A DNA stretch of 64,000 bases, from contig CM042145.1 of assembly GCA_023376005.1 (NCBI GenBank), positions 64,021,457 through 64,085,456 of the forward strand. The letters are read 5' to 3'. Below are positions 24,950 to 37,440 of the stretch, piece by piece. The number at the start of each line of letters is the position of its first letter. Positions within the stretch are counted from its first letter, which is position 1. Source of the DNA: Doryteuthis pealeii. Taxonomy: Eukaryota > Mollusca > Cephalopoda > Myopsida > Loliginidae. The notes under the pieces were generated by a model. That model did not search any database. It was given only the letters and a program-made list of their open reading frames with translations, and was not told the DNA's origin. Made by a program: the position numbers and the translations under genes.

Positions 24950-25255
24950 ACCTGTTTAGTTCAGTCCGTGAGAAGTGTCCCCGACTAGGATCCACAAGGT
25001 TCTGGGTTCGATAAGCCGGGCGCGATCGGGTCTAACTATCAAGCGTCATTGAGTATAAAAACGGGGATGCGCGTGTGAGTAAAGTTTTAAGGAGCTGAGA
25101 GTAGGGTCATAGAGTGTTGGGCGCTCCACCCGCTCACAGACGCATAAAAACAATGCCTCCTTGTTCTCTAGTGCGTAAGGGAAAATGGGATAGACCACTT
25201 GGCTGTCTAGCTGATACTGACGTATGCTACCGACACCGATCGACCTTACTGTTCT
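24950..25255 (+). repeat. SINE-2 (segment C copy of 49,266-49,515)
   Basis: TAGTTCAGTCCGTGAG box A-like and GGTTCTGGGTTCGATAAGCC box B-like blocks lie near 24,958 and 25,000. Redundant copy. Confidence 0.78.
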
Positions 25256-25464
25256 TCTAAAATAATGGCTTTTGCATTAAATTAACCCACGAAGTTTATA
25301 TGCCATTAAACTAAGAAACCAATCTGTAATCCAACCCTCCCCAACTACTAAAATATTTGCCAAATGCCCAATTGGATCATTACGTACAGAATCTCAACTC
25401 AAAAGTTAAAACCACAAATGTAAAACATCCTATAGATTTCCTCTAAAATACAAAATTAACAACA

Positions 25465-25945
25465 CATGCAATATTACTGCCACGCCCTCCGGATGCAAGT
25501 ATTTAAGTGTTTTAATGCAATAAAATATTATTTTAAACTTATACAATGTCTATATGTAAACTAAATAAGAATGCAAGATAGAAATGATTTGAAACAGAGG
25601 GGTTATAATTGAAAAAACGAAGTCAACTGAAATTTAACCCGTTCAATGCACACTCCCGCATCATTTCATTGGTTAATTTTTCCTAATTCTAACTATTAAT
25701 GCTTTAAAATAGGAAGTTAGAAGTAAAACGACAATTATTTCTTCTTGTTTAAATGGATTTCCTTTAAAGAATTATCGTCCTGGATTTTGCTCATATTCAT
25801 TAAGATAAAACACATAACTTTAGAAAATCATAAAACCGAACACATATTTATATAAAATCAATTTTTTGTATGAATATGCAAATTAAAACCTTGTAAAACA
25901 ACATTTGAAACCTCTATTTTGTTATTAAGCGATGTAGATAGTCCC
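25465..25945 (-). mobile_element. Helitron-like element H1, 5'-truncated (segment C copy)
   Basis: Reverse equivalent of 48,610-49,061. The 3' CTAG end is obscured by read noise here. Confidence 0.55.
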
Positions 25946-26270
25946 AACAAATATCAAAACTCCGGTTTCGAACCGGGGGTCCATTGAGCTTCGGGCCGCT
26001 GGATTACAAGTTAGAAAGCTCGTTGTATCCCCGGGGCTTTCCCCCCCAGGCCACACACTGTGCCCCCCCTCGATTTAAAAGGAGAGGGTGGATGAAATTC
26101 GCCCCCATGCGGGAGGCGCCCTTGAGGGGGGAAATGCCGCACGGGATCACGCATTTTTGTGCCTACCACCGAATGAGGCTTTGGCTTCTTTGGGTGGGGC
26201 CCACATAAAATGTCCTTTGGGGTCAATAGTCCCTCATAAGTGGGATGAGGGCAAAATATAAACCACCCAT
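25946..26270 (-). repeat. LINE-A 3' region with tRNA-like block (segment C copy)
   Basis: Reverse equivalent of 48,340-48,605. The T-arm-like block reads CGGTTTCGAACCGG on +. ORFs across it on both strands are frames through a GC-rich repeat. Confidence 0.55.
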
Positions 26271-27055
26271 AAGCTTCGGCTTGTTTGAAGGCTGGTACCC
26301 TGAAGATTGGTTGATGGCTGCCGGTGCTATTGTTCTGGCCGCTCGTCTCTTCCTTCTGGCACCGCGTTCATGAGTTTCTGGTGTTGGCCGCTCAGTGTGA
26401 ATTGCAGACATGAATAGTCTCTATGGACAAACCTGGGGTCCTTGAGCCAATTCTCCCAACTTGTGACATCCCTGAAATGCAGCTGGGGGAGGGCGACAAT
26501 CTGTCTCTTTCAGATGAAAGTTTCTGCATAGAGGAATGTCCTTCGGATTCATTCTAATCATCCATGCCGGCGGCATGAGACGACCGCTGTCGCCTAGTAA
26601 GAGAACACAAGCGTGGGGAGTTGAAGCTTATCCTTGAACTGCTGTTGGGGTTAAAGTTTCTTCCCTGTCCCCCAGGTGATGTCCCCAAGTCTATTAACGA
26701 TAAAGGCAGCGAAGGGTAAGTACTATTATATCTGCTTGCTCTTGTGTGGAGATGCTTGGTCCCATGTTCTCACTTCCATACCATGAGAGGTGCTTCGATA
26801 ACACATGTCTATACACTTAGTACCTTTGTACGGGCAGGGAGCTTGCTGGTGTGTCCCACACTCATCGCTGTGACTTCCCAAAAGTTGAGCAGCTTTTTTC
26901 CGATCCGGCAAACTGAGTTCAGTATCAAGTGAAAGGGTTGTCGTGAATGTTGGACTCAATGTAGGTGAAAGGTGATTTGCACGGGCTTTCAAGGGTGTAG
27001 TTTTTTAGATGGTGATGAAGGATATTTTTGGGTTCCATCGCCATCGTCTAAAGTC
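26270..27055 (-). pseudogene. LINE-A C-terminal fragment (segment C copy)
   Basis: Reverse equivalent of 47,600-48,340, including the sequence missing from segment A at turn 1. Frames are badly broken by noise. Confidence 0.72.
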
Positions 27056-27059
27056 TAGC

Positions 27060-27580
27060 TTGGTTAGACTTGCCGCAAAACTGCCCATATATTAATGCAT
27101 TTAGAATCCTGAAATAATGTGTTATATATTTCTAAGAATACAGGATATTACATAGTAAGTATATGTGAATATTTGCATAATTATTTTAACAAAACTGGTT
27201 TCAGAAATAATTATTGCAGTTACTGATATTTATCATGTCATTCTTAATGTATTAAAGCAATAAGTTTTATATAGAAATCATTAAAATACATTAGAATAAG
27301 TAATCTTTATATGTGTTCCTTATTTAATTCATTAGTCTTTTAATACAAGGTGTGTCAAAAGACCATCGAGATTTCAGTACTTTCTGACACAACATTGTAT
27401 TCTGAAAAATTAACGTTCCATTCATTCTTCATTTCTATGAGGTAAATACAGCTTAAAAAAAATCTGTACTATTTTGACACCTTGTATTCTGAATAAAAAA
27501 AATTAACGTTACATTTATTATTCATTCCAATCTTGGTAAAACTACAGCTTCAAATCTCAATACTTTTTTTTGACACACTT
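27060..27580 (-). mobile_element. TIR-like insert in LINE-A (segment C copy)
   Basis: Same block as 47,090-47,595 in reverse, with AATACAAGGTGTGTC near 27,345. Confidence 0.65.
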
Positions 27581-29195
27581 AACACCTATGTCCCTGGTCC
27601 ATGAGTGTTTGCAGGTGCTCCGAGAGTGGCTACCAACTGCTGCGTCCATCAGTAAAATAGCATGTCCCGAATGAAAATGTCTGACCTTGTTGGGCTTTTT
27701 AGGACGGCTAAGATTGAACAGGTTACCATCTGTCCTTGTATGAAGGTGACTCCTTCTGTTGCTTTACCAAAAGCTTGGCACAGAAGGAGGAAAGAGACCC
27801 ATCAAACCTGAAATATGCTTGATGTCAGTGTAGAAGGGACTGTAAGGATGCGGAAGAGTTTTTGGGGACGCCTATCGTTCAAATCAGCTGGAGGAGACCA
27901 CTTCCTACGTACAGGTCGAAAAGCTTTTGTGAGGTCAATAAATGCTATGGAGAGTGGTCCTTAGTTTCATCTACATTTGCTCTTGAAGCTACCGTCAGTA
28001 GAGGATGCAATGTGCATGTAGTGGATCCTTCTGCTCTGAGACCGGGCCTGTGTTCAGGTAAGTCTTCTTCCGAGAGATCTGGAGTCTATTTAGTGCAACC
28101 TAGCAAAGAGTTTACCTTGTAATGCTGAGTAAATGAGATATATCGCACGGTAGTTATTACAACTCATCTCCTGTTCTCCCTTATACAGAGTTCTTCGTGT
28201 CTTGTGGGATAACCCCTTCACTCCCAGCATTAGGCAGAGAGCTTGTAGAGTAGTGTTGTCTAGAAAAGTGGGCTTCCCAACAGTTAGAAATTTCAGCTGT
28301 AATTCCATCGCTGCCAGGTGGTTCCCGCATGGTTGAGGTCTTAATGAAGTAGTCAAAGTTCGTTCAGTGGTAGGTTTCAATAATCATAGCTCTTCTGCTA
28401 TTGGTTGTCGGTCTACATGACGGAGGGCTGCATCAGAAACGGTTTGTGTGCGTAAAATTTTGAGTAATGTTTCAGCCCAGGCGATCAAGTTGTTTAGATC
28501 AAAATTAACATTTCTCATTCTCAAGGAGCAATTTTGCGATGTGAGAGGGTCGCAAGCGCCTCTTTTATGCGTCGTACATGCCTTTGATATTACCATGGGG
28601 GCTGCACAGAGTGAAGTTTGAATGCGGCTGCAAATAACTGACTTAAGCCTTAACTGTAGTCGACGAGAGAACGTGCAGGGTGTTGTTGTAGTTTCTCCTC
28701 TGACCTCTAAAGGGCATGTAAAGTCTTGTCATTCAAGCAGAGATTTTGTAATTATGGAAGCGAATATTTTTCTTCCAAGATTGGTGTCAAATACAGAAGA
28801 CATTGGCTTCGAACCAAATCATTAGACCTAACGCACTCTTTTGCAAAAACTGCAAGGCCGTGTAGGATGGTGTTCCGTAGGCCATCCCAATATTAACTGG
28901 GGCAGAGCAACACGGTGTAAGTGTATGGAAGAGACTCCTCTAGAGCATCAGAGAGAAGGCGCAGTTTGGTTGGGTAAGACTGCTTTGGCTACTGAATCCA
29001 CACGAGGGTGTCAAATTTGATTTGGAATCTGTGGAATTTTTTTTCATTGGAAGTTTGTCTCTACAAGCAGACGAGGGATTGGTCTGAGTCCACAGTCTGC
29101 ACTGAGAGCTACGATTTGGAAGGACCACTTCGGGGCGGAGCACTGTGTTATGATCAGGTCCAACTGGTGCCAGTGGCGCTGATCATTTTTATATG
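27580..29195 (-). pseudogene. LINE-A reverse transcriptase fragment (segment C copy)
   Basis: Reverse equivalent of 45,493-47,091, too noisy for frame analysis. Confidence 0.78.
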
Positions 29196-29199
29196 AGCC

Positions 29200-29458
29200 T
29201 TGAGCTTACCTGTAAAAAACATCCCCAAACAGAATCAACTTGTAACTCTTGGTGACTTAATGAGAGTCCTGAGCCATCTATTGCCTTGGGTCTCATGATG
29301 ATTTCTTGATAGAATATGAGAATTGGACAACCTTCCTGAGTTCTGCACATACTCACAACCTATGCATATCAACTCATATTTATCAGTGAAAACCTCGTCA
29401 AAAAGATTTCCCTGGAGACACCCACAGAAATCATACCACAGAAAGAAAGATAAAGGAA
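29200..29458 (+). pseudogene. LINE-A endonuclease fragment (segment C copy)
   Basis: Reverse equivalent of 45,250-45,492. Confidence 0.58.
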
Positions 29459-29479
29459 GGTAAAGGCGACATGGTGTCT

Positions 29480-29745
29480 AGGGAAGGCGCGTGGTGTATC
29501 TGGTTAGAGATCGTGGAAATGGAACCCGTCGACGCCGAGGTTCAGAATCTGGACGGAGAGCAGGCAGTTAATAGCGCTAATACCGCCTTAGGGAAAGGTT
29601 ATGAATCCACTATGTCTCCCTCCCAGCTGATGGATACTAGGTGGCAGAACCGGGCTCTTTAACCCTGGTTAGGGCAAATATTCTTGGAGAAGGGCAAACT
29701 GAAAATTCAAAACCTCTTAAATATCCGTTTCGGGTGTCACTACTA
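29480..29745 (+). repeat. SINE-1 (segment C copy of 44,985-45,250)
   Basis: GGCGCGTGGTGTATCTGG head and AACCCTGGTTAGGGC body. Redundant and noisy. Confidence 0.72.
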
Positions 29746-29939
29746 GAATGCTGGGTTTTTTTTTTTCTTTTTTAGGTGGCCGACGAAGTAAGACAGAGCA
29801 GAGAGTAAGAGCCCATCCTCGTCATTGTATGTTAGTAGGTTAGCATTTGGGTGTTTTCTCGAATATGGAAGAGGTGGTATGAGGTAGGCATGGAATGAAG
29901 GAAGTCGTGGGACAGGGGAGGTGCGGAGTTCCTATGACA

Positions 29940-30002
29940 TCTCTCTCTCGTCTCGTCTCTCACGCAGTCGGTCGTCTCTCTCTCTCTCTCTCTCTTTCTC
30001 TA
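29940..30002. repeat. (CT)n microsatellite, interrupted (segment C)
   Basis: Equivalent of 44,743-44,794 with non-CT bases interspersed, consistent with read errors. Confidence 0.85.
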
Positions 30003-30139
30003 TCAGCGGACCTCTATCGGTCATCACTCCTGACAGGTCTTATGCACGGTATCCAGTATCCACACAATATAATCTAGATTCCTTTGGTACTTAGCGAGGT
30101 TTCGGTTAGGATAGGTAACCTAAAATTATGATGTGGTGG

Positions 30140-30750
30140 GAGGTTGTGACCGAACTGCACCTCTGGCAGAGGGGTGAGACTCACCAAGGGGCCCGACCTG
30201 TTGCCGTGGGTGGCGATCCCGTGATGCTTAAGGATAGAGCCAGGTGGATGAGCAGTCATGGACATGGCAATACTCCACTTTGCCCTACTTGGCTAAGAGG
30301 GCGTCGGAGGGACAGATCAATTCGCTGGTCAGTCAAACGCCTAGCACTAGTATATTCGCCAACGCCTATTGCGTTGCGCTATAGGACAAGGGCCCCACCG
30401 CCTTTTATCATATGGGTGTAGAAGGCGGTGGCTGCTGGTGCTACATGTCTGGGAATGACGTTAAACTCTATATGCCTGATGGGTGAGGTGTCCAGTTTTG
30501 GAGGTTTTGGGAATGTGGAGCACCTCGTCATCACCATTCGCTGGCCCTGGGGTCGCAACTCGTGACCCGGGAGTGGTAGTACCGGTGTTAGGGTTTTTCC
30601 ATCTATGGGTTAAAATAGAAAACATGAGTTTATAAACATAAAAAATGGTGTATAATGAAAGAATTTGATTTAATTTCGAAAACTTTATCGGCATTAAATG
30701 AGCCCAGCTGGAAGGTTGATGATGCGAAAAACAAAACAAATTAAACCTAG
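30140..30750 (-). repeat. E3 repeat (segment C copy of 44,005-44,603)
   Basis: All E3 blocks are present in order with many stray insertions. Confidence 0.78.
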
Positions 30751-30761
30751 AAATATTAGGG

Positions 30762-30925
30762 CGTACCTTATTTTGAGAGTGGCGAACAGCTCTGGCACGA
30801 GTGGTCTCATTTTCATAAAATGAAAAATATCATGCTCGTGGATCCACAAGAGGTCCATGATCTTGCCATGATGGAATGACTTTTAGGAGATGCTTCCCTC
30901 TCTTCAAACATGCCAGAGGTACTGA
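30762..30925 (-). CDS. Candidate coding exon (segment C copy, frame destroyed by noise)
   Basis: Equivalent of 43,841-43,982 in reverse, with about 20 extra bases. Confidence 0.25.
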
Positions 30926-31312
30926 CAAAGGAATGGCGCAAATAATTGTAGCCAGACGCAAGATCATATGATCAATAAACAAACGAGATAAGCAATTTGG
31001 AAAGTTTTAAAATAATGAGATGTGGAAAAAACCCAAAGAATTTAACTAGAATTTAGAATGACGTTTGAAAGGCTGACTGTTGGTTTTGATTGTCAAGTCG
31101 AGGTGACAACAGTGAAGAGAGGAGAGTGAAAAGGTTCGGGGAGGTTTTGGCCTAAGTTTCTGGAGGCAGGCGGAACGTCAAGAGTCGATCTGAGCGTCTG
31201 AAGAGGAGGATGAAGATTATGGTCTGTCTGTCTTTCCAAAGGTATTTTTTATTTGTGCTTAAATAATATATAATGAGCTCTGAAAAAAATAACATGTTCC
31301 TGTGTTCCTTAA

Positions 31313-31505
31313 ATTAAGAACTGCAAATGGACGCCATACACCCAAGTATATTTCAAGCTCAAAGAACAGAGAAAATATCAGGCCAACAGACAGATCAGAA
31401 TACGAGCAAAGCCTTCCCAGATATCAAGACCCAAACAGATCCAGCCCTGAAATAATTAAAGAACAGTATAAGATAAGTACAGAGAACTTCATTACTCTTT
31501 CATAG
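31313..31505 (+). CDS. Divergent candidate exon (segment C copy)
   Basis: Equivalent of 43,306-43,452. One extra A after ATTA extends the frame (EQYKISTENF) relative to D, so the true C-terminal end of this exon is uncertain. Confidence 0.3.
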
Positions 31506-31879
31506 TTGCCGATCGAATCACATATCGAAAATTTATGACCATACTTACAGACACTAGGTAAGTCGATTTTTTACTTTTGAAAATATCAAGATTGTCCATC
31601 TATGCGAAAAGTTGGTGTTAGTAATAACTGAATACTGATATCACCAATTTAGATCTTTTACTTGCACCATTGTTTGGGAAATAGGCATAAAATCGCAACT
31701 GAAAATCCCGTTTTAGAGCAAAATTTAGCCTAAGAAATTGGTTAGAAATTAACCGTTTTCATTTGAATAAAAGAATATGTATGTTTTATTTTATCAAATG
31801 AAACGGGATGTAATGATATTAAGTAACAGAATTCAAATTAAAAATGTGCCCCTGCCATCACCACCTCTGATATGTTGCT

Positions 31880-32043
31880 TTTTACCCCCCCATTAATGTA
31901 AGCTGTAATAAAGATCGACCTTTGACGCAGTTCTGTACGGTTTACTGGATGCCGTGCAGGGGACCTCCCGGAGGCAATGATTGAGTAGGAACATTTGGGA
32001 GAGATTTTCAGGGATATACGTGGTACTAGCGCCACGATGATGA

Positions 32044-32081
<38 letters not shown>

Positions 32082-32085
32082 ATGC
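31880..32085 (+). repeat. LINE-D 3' tail with (GAT)n (segment C copy)
   Basis: Equivalent of 42,719-42,905. The (GAT)n is at 32,036-32,082. Confidence 0.65.
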
Positions 32086-32329
32086 ATGACTCAGAGCTTG
32101 CTAATACATCATCCCAAAGAGGATAGGCTGCTGAGCTCGCTAATAGATAGATAGAGTAGGGGATAGGATAGAGTATGGGAACATTGAATCTAAATTTTAA
32201 TCAGCTAAAGATTGCAGTAGTTATACTGAATTAGAAAAAAATTATCCATACATTTCCCATTTTGGGTCGGATCAAATGTTATTGAAATAATTGATTTTTT
32301 TTTATTTTTAAGCTAATGAGAAACCATCT

Positions 32330-32935
32330 AAAGACGCCCTGTCGCTGGGCGTTAGAAGCACCGACTGCACCTCTGCAGAGGGGGTAAAGAACTCCCAATG
32401 GGGCCACCTGTTTGGCCGTGGGTGCGACCATGTGCCTTAAGGATAAGCCCAGGTGGAATGAGCAATTATGACATGCAATACTTACCACTTTGTCCTTCCG
32501 TGGGCTAGACGGGCGGTCGGAGAGGCCCACCTCCCGATCAAATCGGCTGTCACGTCAAACCCTATCACCTATATGATTTCCCACCCTATTGCCCTTATGC
32601 AAGTCCCCCAACCCTTTTTATCATATGGAGTGCTAGATAGGCGGTGCTGTTGGTCTACAATGTCCCTGGATGACGTTAAACTCTATCTGATGGTGAGGTC
32701 CAGTTTTGGAGGTTTGGGGAATGTGAGCACCCCTTCCATCATCATTGCTTCCCTGGTCCACTCTGATCGGAGTGGGTATACCTGTTAAGAGTCCCATCTA
32801 TGGGTTAATAGAAAAATGTATTAATAAAAAATTGTATTAATCATTAGAATGATTTATTTCAAAACTTTATCGGCATTAAATGACAACTGAGTGTTGAATA
32901 TGCCGTAAAGACAAACCTAAACAAACCAAACCATT
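32330..32935 (-). repeat. E3 repeat, young (segment C copy of 41,866-42,482)
   Basis: All E3 blocks present. Redundant copy. Confidence 0.78.
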
Positions 32936-33545
32936 TAAAGGAATAAGAATGTCTTGCAGTGCGCTGATTGAGGAATAAACTGATGTCGAGTGTTGCAGCG
33001 CCTGTCAGATGGGGCTTTTGTATACACAAACGTGCGACCTCTGCAAGAAGGATAAACACTCCTCCCTCTGAGTCAATTTGTTAGCTTGTGGAACGGCACG
33101 AACCTTTGATGCTTAAGGATGTAGCAGCCGTGTCTGAGCAGTCTATGACAGCAACACATTCCCTTTTTATCATATATGTGCTAAGATAGGGGGTGGACTA
33201 GAAGTGAGGTCACTATTGTCTTCGGATAATAATACATGTTAAACCTCTGCATCTGTTGATGCGCATCTGGGGAATGTTTGAGTTACCAGACTCGCCTTTA
33301 TTTAAATTACTACCCCAGGTCATCTCACTAACTAGTGTACTACCTATCGATGAAGGGTTCTATCTATGACCGAACTGCAAATAGAACAACAAATGAGTTT
33401 AAAAGATGTGTCTCTGAAAAAGTTGGTTTTTTTAATTGAGTACGTCCATCCGAAGAATGAATACGAAAAAAATGTCTTTGGCATAAAAATGACCCGCAAT
33501 GATTAAAAATGCCGTAAAAATCCAACAACAACCAACCAACCGATT
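32936..33545 (-). repeat. E3 repeat, old (segment C copy of 41,331-41,865)
   Basis: Diverged E3 blocks in order. Redundant copy. Confidence 0.65.
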
Positions 33546-35154
33546 CGAAATTATCTTTAGGGTATTTTAAATGAAGCTTTATTCAATTCATAATAAAATA
33601 TAACTGAATTTCTTTTGATAGGACGATTAACATGTTCAAATATTCAAATCATCCTAAATGTCATTATTTTGTTCTGAAAATAACCAATATTCCAGATATT
33701 GCTGGAAAATCCTTAGCAGCCTAACTCCTCTCTCTCTCTCTCTCGATCTCCCTCTCTCTCTCTCTCTCTGCTCATCTCTCTCCGTCTGCTCGGTCGTCAG
33801 GGGGTCTCTCTCGTCGTTCTACGTCCATTAGCTTTTCAATTTCTTGAGTTTTTGTAGAAATTCTTGACTGACAATTTTAAAAGAAAGAATTTGATATATG
33901 AAGAGGATTGGTGCTATCATAAACATATGTAATGTAAACTGCACCCAAGAATACGGCACACACACCACACAACAGCACACCACACACACACACAAGTTAC
34001 ACACACACCACACACACACACACATAATATATATATGATAGTGTATATAAATATATGTATAGCAGTATATTATCTATATCCCTTGAATGCAATGCATAAT
34101 GTATAATGCATGTAAATACATCGAAGTTAATATCATGTATATCTAACTTATACTCACCTATGTGTAATATACCAAAACAAATGCCCAAATCTCTGTTATA
34201 TCTACCCAACTATATAATATTTATATATGTATAGGCATATCATATAAACAAATAGACATAAATATGGTATCATATATATATAATATATGTATATACTATA
34301 TAATATATGTATATATATATGCAAGTATTGGTGTGCATGTGTGTGACGCATAGGGTTGTACATGCACACGCACAACTTCATACGCCATATATGCCCATTC
34401 GGAAAAACCTAACAAATAAAAATCTGCGACCGGTCGCCATCAATACATGGACATTTAATAAATATAATATTTCTAGCAATACTCGTACACATTACCTATA
34501 CGTTACTGGTCTTACGAACAAACTACTATCTATTCTACGCTACGACGACAATTGAATAATGACGATGGACGATGACGGTGTAGTCATCAGCGCTACTTCT
34601 GTTCGTTTATGATATGAACACTGAGCTTAGTGTCCAGTGTTTGCGGCTTGTTTACTGTTTTTGAACAAAATGTGGTACGTCAACTCGATGTGGAAGTGGG
34701 ATGCTTTTCATCGCCGGGCCAAAAACTATGAACAGGAAAGGTGGAGAGAAAGGGAGAGAGGAGGGGAGGAGCAGAAGGAACTGGATAAGAAAAGACAGAT
34801 TGAGTGATTGGGAGAAAAAGGGAAGGTAGAATTATAAAAGAAAGAGATGAGTTTCCAAGCAAGTTGAGCGTTGGCTCTTAGGATAGAAGATCAATGAAAA
34901 TCTTCGATCATTCGCATGAGATAACTGCAGTAGCCAAACTCCTAAAAATGTGAATTATATTTCTACATTAACACTATTAGCCAATGTTAACTTACTGTTA
35001 CTAACCGCGATTCTCAACATGAATGACAGATAAGTGAGTAAAAATGCTGAAATAAAATAATATAATTAATATACAGTTTATTATAGTAAAAAGCAAAAGA
35101 AAGAAAATAAAACCAGTATAATAGTTTTCAAAACCTAGTTATATTATTTTTGGT
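33546..35154. other. Unclassified spacer with microsatellites (segment C)
   Basis: Equivalent of 39,605-41,330. (CT)n near 33,727-33,800, (CA)n/(TA)n at 33,956-34,080, polypurine near 34,735-34,850. No gene seen. Confidence 0.65.
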
Positions 35155-35775
35155 TTCGTTTGATTTGTTTTGACAATAAGACCCTAGTCACCCCCTCTCT
35201 AGCACAATATATGATAAAAAAGGAGTGTGCATGTCATAGACTCTCAGACAGCAGTTTCAATCCCTAAGCCATCAAAGGTCGCCTTCCAAGCTACAAATTG
35301 ACTCAGAGGGAGGAGTGTTACCTTCTGCAGAGATGCAGTGCAGTATATAAAAAGCCCCATCTGACAGGCTGAAACTCAACAGTTTCATTCTAATAAGACT
35401 GAGACATTCTATTCCTTTTAATCGTTTTCGGTTTGGTTTGTTTTGTTTTACGCATATCAACCTCAGTTGTCATTTATGCCGAAAAGTTTGAAAATACAAT
35501 CAATTCTTAATGTGATAATAAATTTTTTTTTATTATAATCATTTTCTATTAACCCATAGATGGGACCTAACAGTACTACCACTCCGTGTCAAGAGTGGAC
35601 CAGGGAGCAATGTGATGAATGGTGCCTCTCCACATTCTCCATAACCTCCAGAACTTAACCTCAACATCATCATAGAAAGTTTAACGTCATTCCCAGACAT
35701 GTAACCCGCAAGCCACCGCCTCTAGCACCCATATAATAAAAAGGGTTGGGCTTGCCATAAGCAGTAGTTGAATAT
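35155..35775 (+). repeat. Old E3 plus young truncated E3 (segment C copy)
   Basis: Equivalent of 38,985-39,605, with the boundary near 35,430. Confidence 0.68.
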
Positions 35776-36039
35776 TTATTTGTCTTAAATAATAGGTAAA
35801 ATAGATTAAAAAATTATCATATTTATAACTTTTTTTTTAAATTAAGAAAGTGCTCAATGCTGCCGAGTATAGCAGCACAAAATCTAAAAGAAATTAATAT
35901 CTCAACTTCTTTATTTTCGTTTCACATTGGACTAAAAATGTAATGCATTAAAAAATACAATCAGCAGTATAACTATTGGAGCAAGTATCATTCAATACTA
36001 CGAAATCCCCTGCCACAATGAAATGGATGAGCATACCGG

Positions 36040-36365
36040 TGCAATATATCTATATTTACTCAACCCCTCCGCACGAGCAGGATGCTAACTCAAGTCTAAT
36101 TTCCTAAGCGGAATTTAACAGGTTAATTCAAGAGTTTCCTTCTCCTAAGACTGATTTACCTACCATACGTCAAGAGTTCTGGTACTGTCCTCTAGTTTGG
36201 CCATAGCTGGAGGGAGAATTGCGGGTTAATACCCTTTCTCAAGGTGTATTATCTTCCATGTTGAAGAAACGTCCAAGTACAGCTTCGTCCAGAATTGAAC
36301 TCGGTGTCGATCGAGTCCAAGTTTCCTACGACTCTAACCATACTACGGTGCAATATATACGCATT
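36040..36365 (-). repeat. SINE-1 (segment C copy of 38,421-38,724)
   Basis: Flanked by GGTGCAATATA on both sides. Redundant copy. Confidence 0.75.
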
Positions 36366-36449
36366 AAATTTCCGACACTGCTATAAGCTACAAGCAAGAT
36401 ATCTTGGATAGTAATCAGATGATACTTAAAAAATATAATAAGCATACAT

Positions 36450-36476
36450 ATATATATATATAAGATATAATAATAC

Positions 36477-36509
<33 letters not shown>

Positions 36510-36545
36510 ATGTGTGTGTGTGTGTTGTGTGTGTGTGGTTTGGTG
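36450..36545. repeat. (TA)n/(GT)n microsatellite (segment C)
   Basis: Equivalent of 38,232-38,350. Confidence 0.92.
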
Positions 36546-37329
36546 TTCTTCGTTTTCATTGCATTCGTAATAAACTGGTTCGTAGCGTAATAGGGGCAAC
36601 ATGTAGTGTGGTGGGCGTATATTTTACCCCCTCCTGATTACGTAATGGGAGAGAAGAACTGTAATGCTTCGCACCGCCCCGCCGCCCCCCACCAACTCCA
36701 GCTTTACACTGATGAATGCTTGGAAATAGAGGCTAGTGTCGAACTTGAAAGGCTTGTTGGTTGTGACTGCCGGTGCTGGTGTTGTGAACACAAGCAAACC
36801 CAATGATCCTAATACTGATGATGGTGTTTATGTTGGGGGAGAGTGGTTTTATAATGCTATACAATACGCCAAATGGAGAAACCGTCAACAACTTATTTTT
36901 ATATTATTACTTATTATTTGTCTATTATGTCTTTATGCAATGAATCAAGTGTAGTATTCATTTTAAGTGGCCATTATTAGTTGGAATATTCTTACGTTTT
37001 GCTAGACGGAAGAAAACCTACATGATAATATAGGACGTTGAGAAGGTGGAGGTAATCAAAGTCAGTGTTCATGGCGAAGGAGGTGATTTGATAGCAGTAT
37101 GTAAATGAGAGGTGCTAGTTATTAGTGTTTGCTTTTATGTGCATGCTACAACACTGTTTCTAGACCAGACATGTAGTCCTCGCCAGGGTCGGAATCCTTA
37201 GTCAACGACATAATATTGGAAAGGCAGGATTAAACTCGAAGTAGAAGCGATGGAGGATGCCACTGTCACAGAAGAACGCCCATTTCTGCAAAGTTTCGGG
37301 TTGTGAGCACGAAAATTGCGTTCAGAAGT

Positions 37330-37440
37330 CAGCTTTGCTTTTATACGTCCTGTCACATAATGAGACACAACCCCGGCTTTAACTCTACAGCACACATGTT
37401 TTTTCACGTGGTCGTCTGTCAGACAAAGCTGGACTTCTGA
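37330..37440. repeat. Turn 2: head-to-head junction with about 80-bp unpaired spacer
   Basis: Segment C runs to about 37,423. Segment D then starts in the opposite orientation at the equivalent of about 37,343. The stretch 37,343-37,423 is the unpaired loop, and the arms extend about 18.6 kb. Confidence 0.88.

Larger units (their letters stand above)
17896..37423 (-). repeat. Segment C: noisy reverse-complement copy of about 37,424-56,030
   Basis: Every landmark of segment D from the SINE-2 near 56,000 back to about 37,424 recurs here in reverse order and opposite orientation. This copy has many more stray insertions, often single G or A, than the others, especially from 26,000 to 37,400. 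That pattern is expected of uncorrected long-read sequence. Coding frames here are therefore unreliable. Confidence 0.92.

Noticed and set aside
25984..26226. Overlapping ORFs on both strands of a GC-rich stretch
   Set aside because: They lie in the LINE-A 3'/tRNA-like repeat and disagree with the equivalent D sequence at 48,350-48,600.
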